This document shows positions 45,921 through 46,764 of a stretch of DNA of 46,764 bases, in pieces. The position numbers and the translations under genes were made by a program. The notes beneath the pieces were generated by a model. The model made no database searches and was not told the origin of the DNA. It saw only the letters and a list, made by a program, of their open reading frames with translations. The DNA comes from a virus, in the IMG/VR virus record IMGVR_UViG_3300018481_000031, positions 1 through 46,764 of that record; one strand, given 5' to 3'. Positions within the stretch are counted from its first letter, which is position 1. The number at the start of each line of letters is the position of its first letter.

Positions 45921-46237
45921 CAGCGGCACCCATCGCAGGTAAGGCTGTCTCGTCCGACGTTCCGCTCTGACGGTCTGTGCCCGCATGCCCGAGGTGGGAC
46001 AATCCAGTAGCGTCCGTGCTCGTCGATGCCCATGCCGAGCTGCGCGAGCGAAGCGCGATAGTCCGGATGTTCTTCGCGACGCCCGCGGCGACTGAGCCCG
46101 TAGTCCGGGCACCACGGACCAAACGCGGGTAGCTCGAAGGGCCGTGCGTCGATGGCCGCTGAGGCGCGGTTTTCGATCTGCTTACGCAGCGCGCCGCACT
46201 CCATGACCACATCGATGAGCTGATCGAGCTGGTTCAT
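45920..46237 (-). CDS. hypothetical early protein
   Basis: A 105-residue protein: helix with L-D-Q-L-I-D-V-V-M-E-C-G-A-L-R-K-Q-I-E, then F-G-P-W-C-P-D-Y-G-L, and at the end R-A-C-G-H-R and L-T-C-D-G-C-R, probably a small zinc site. It overlaps the membrane protein gene upstream by four bases. Function unknown. Confidence 0.6.
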   Translation of the reverse strand: MNQLDQLIDVVMECGALRKQIENRASAAIDARPFELPAFGPWCPDYGLSRRGRREEHPDYRASLAQLGMGIDEHGRYWIVPPRACGHRPSERNVGRDSLTCDGCR

Positions 46238-46431
46238 AGCTTCCCCATCACCACGAGAATGAGCAGCGCGAGGACGAACAGCGCGACAGGCCCGCCGTAG
46301 TACCAGTCCACGCCGAAGCAGATCGCCATCACCGAGATGATGAGCAACAGGACCAGGACGTCGCCGAGTCTCAGGCGCTTCTCGCGCGCATCTCTACACG
46401 TGTGCGCGGGCGTCGACGGGGAGGGTGTCAT
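46234..46431 (-). CDS. small two-helix membrane protein
   Basis: A 65-residue protein from ATG 46431. After a basic part (HTCRDAREKRLRLGD) come two hydrophobic segments, V-L-V-L-L-L-I-I-S-V-M-A-I-C-F-G-V and P-V-A-L-F-V-L-A-L-L-I-L-V-V-M-G, separated by a short D-W-Y-Y-G-G turn. It should be an inner-membrane hairpin. Nothing points to a holin, given its early-region place. Confidence 0.65.
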   Translation of the reverse strand: MTPSPSTPAHTCRDAREKRLRLGDVLVLLLIISVMAICFGVDWYYGGPVALFVLALLILVVMGKL

Positions 46432-46764
46432 GCCCGCACCTCGGGCTCTCTGCCGCCCGTGTCTTCGCAAGCATCCCCGCGCTTCGACGTCTTGGGCGTG
46501 AGCATGTCGAGCTCACTACGAAGGCTCGCGATCTGGCTTTCGACGCGGTGCTTTCGTTGGACCAGTTGATCGAGCTTGTCCGCGAGGTCACCGCGCCGGC
46601 GCTCGGCGGCTTCAGCGAGCGCTTGCTCCGAGTGCAGGCCGCAGCGAGCTCCCGCGCGACCCACCAGCTGGTTACAAGCGTGTCTAGTCACCGTGTCGAC
46701 CGATCCGCACCGAAGATGCTTCGCGTGTCGTGGGTTGCAGACGGCGGCTTGCGGCTCGAGGCCG
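46428..46764 (-). CDS. coiled-coil protein, N-terminus outside window
   Basis: The leftward frame is open to the window edge, so at least 111 residues are present. Upstream of GTG 46691 the reading continues with protein-like text (C-N-P-R-H-A-K-H-L-R-C-G), so the true start is probably beyond the edge. Cys and His pairs suggest a zinc site, followed by a coiled coil (LADKLDQLVQRKHRVESQI). It overlaps the next gene by ATGA. Confidence 0.55.
   Translation of the reverse strand, partial: GLEPQAAVCNPRHAKHLRCGSVDTVTRHACNQLVGRAGARCGLHSEQALAEAAERRRGDLADKLDQLVQRKHRVESQIASLRSELDMLTPKTSKRGDACEDTGGREPEVRA

Noticed and set aside
1-46764. Transposable phage of the Mu type
   Set aside because: Tail genes are Mu-like, but no transposase A/B pair, Mom or Mu ends were seen, and the head genes are lambda-like.

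Overview
The window is almost entirely one tailed-phage genome or prophage from a GC-rich, Gram-negative host. The Gram-negative inference rests on a lysis block holding a lipoprotein and a membrane coiled-coil protein next to a peptidoglycan hydrolase. I see no integrase, transposase or ribosomal gene, so I cannot tell a free phage contig from a prophage. No species can be named from the sequence.

Layout, left to right. 1-2560: accessory edge with a P63C-domain C-terminus, two small plus-strand genes, a HicA/HicB-type toxin-antitoxin pair, a start-less reading frame and an HNH endonuclease. 2562-4584: lysis block (TIGR02594-like endolysin, small GTG-start gene, lipoprotein, membrane coiled-coil protein, two small proteins). 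4586-21947: contractile tail of Mu type, read leftward: sheath, tube, tail-assembly chaperone with a -1 frameshift, tape measure, gp43-, gp44- and gp45-like proteins, a fibre block, gp46-, gp47- and gp48-like proteins, and distal fibres. A tRNA with a CAU anticodon and a hairpin terminator lie between tube and chaperone. 21960-30400: connectors and a lambda-type head: E-like capsid, D-like decoration protein, S49 protease, portal, gpW-sized protein and a gpA-type large terminase. 30470-32984: an antisense HTH gene, two small genes, a Nu1-like small terminase, its promoter and a gpZ-like protein.

33000-36640 is a second accessory block with both strands used: a truncated-looking plus-strand gene, an overlapping three-gene unit (DUF6941-like, helical protein, possible nuclease toxin), about 1 kb of repeats and remnants, and a RelE/HTH toxin-antitoxin pair. 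36560-46764 is a dense leftward early operon of some thirty small genes, nearly all joined by 1-4 bp stop/start overlaps: excisionase-like HTH proteins, Zn-binding proteins, a MGCDIH-family protein, a ParB-like protein, two HNH proteins, two paralogous XRE regulators, two paralogous small proteins, a DUF1653-like protein and membrane proteins. It runs off the right edge.

How it works together: the early operon supplies regulators and small effectors. A promoter before the small terminase gene probably drives packaging, head, tail and lysis genes as one long leftward late unit. The toxin-antitoxin pairs, three-gene unit, HNH genes and antisense genes look like later insertions. Coordinates of translation starts were chosen by overlap with the upstream stop and by Shine-Dalgarno spacing; several starts therefore lie inside longer open frames.
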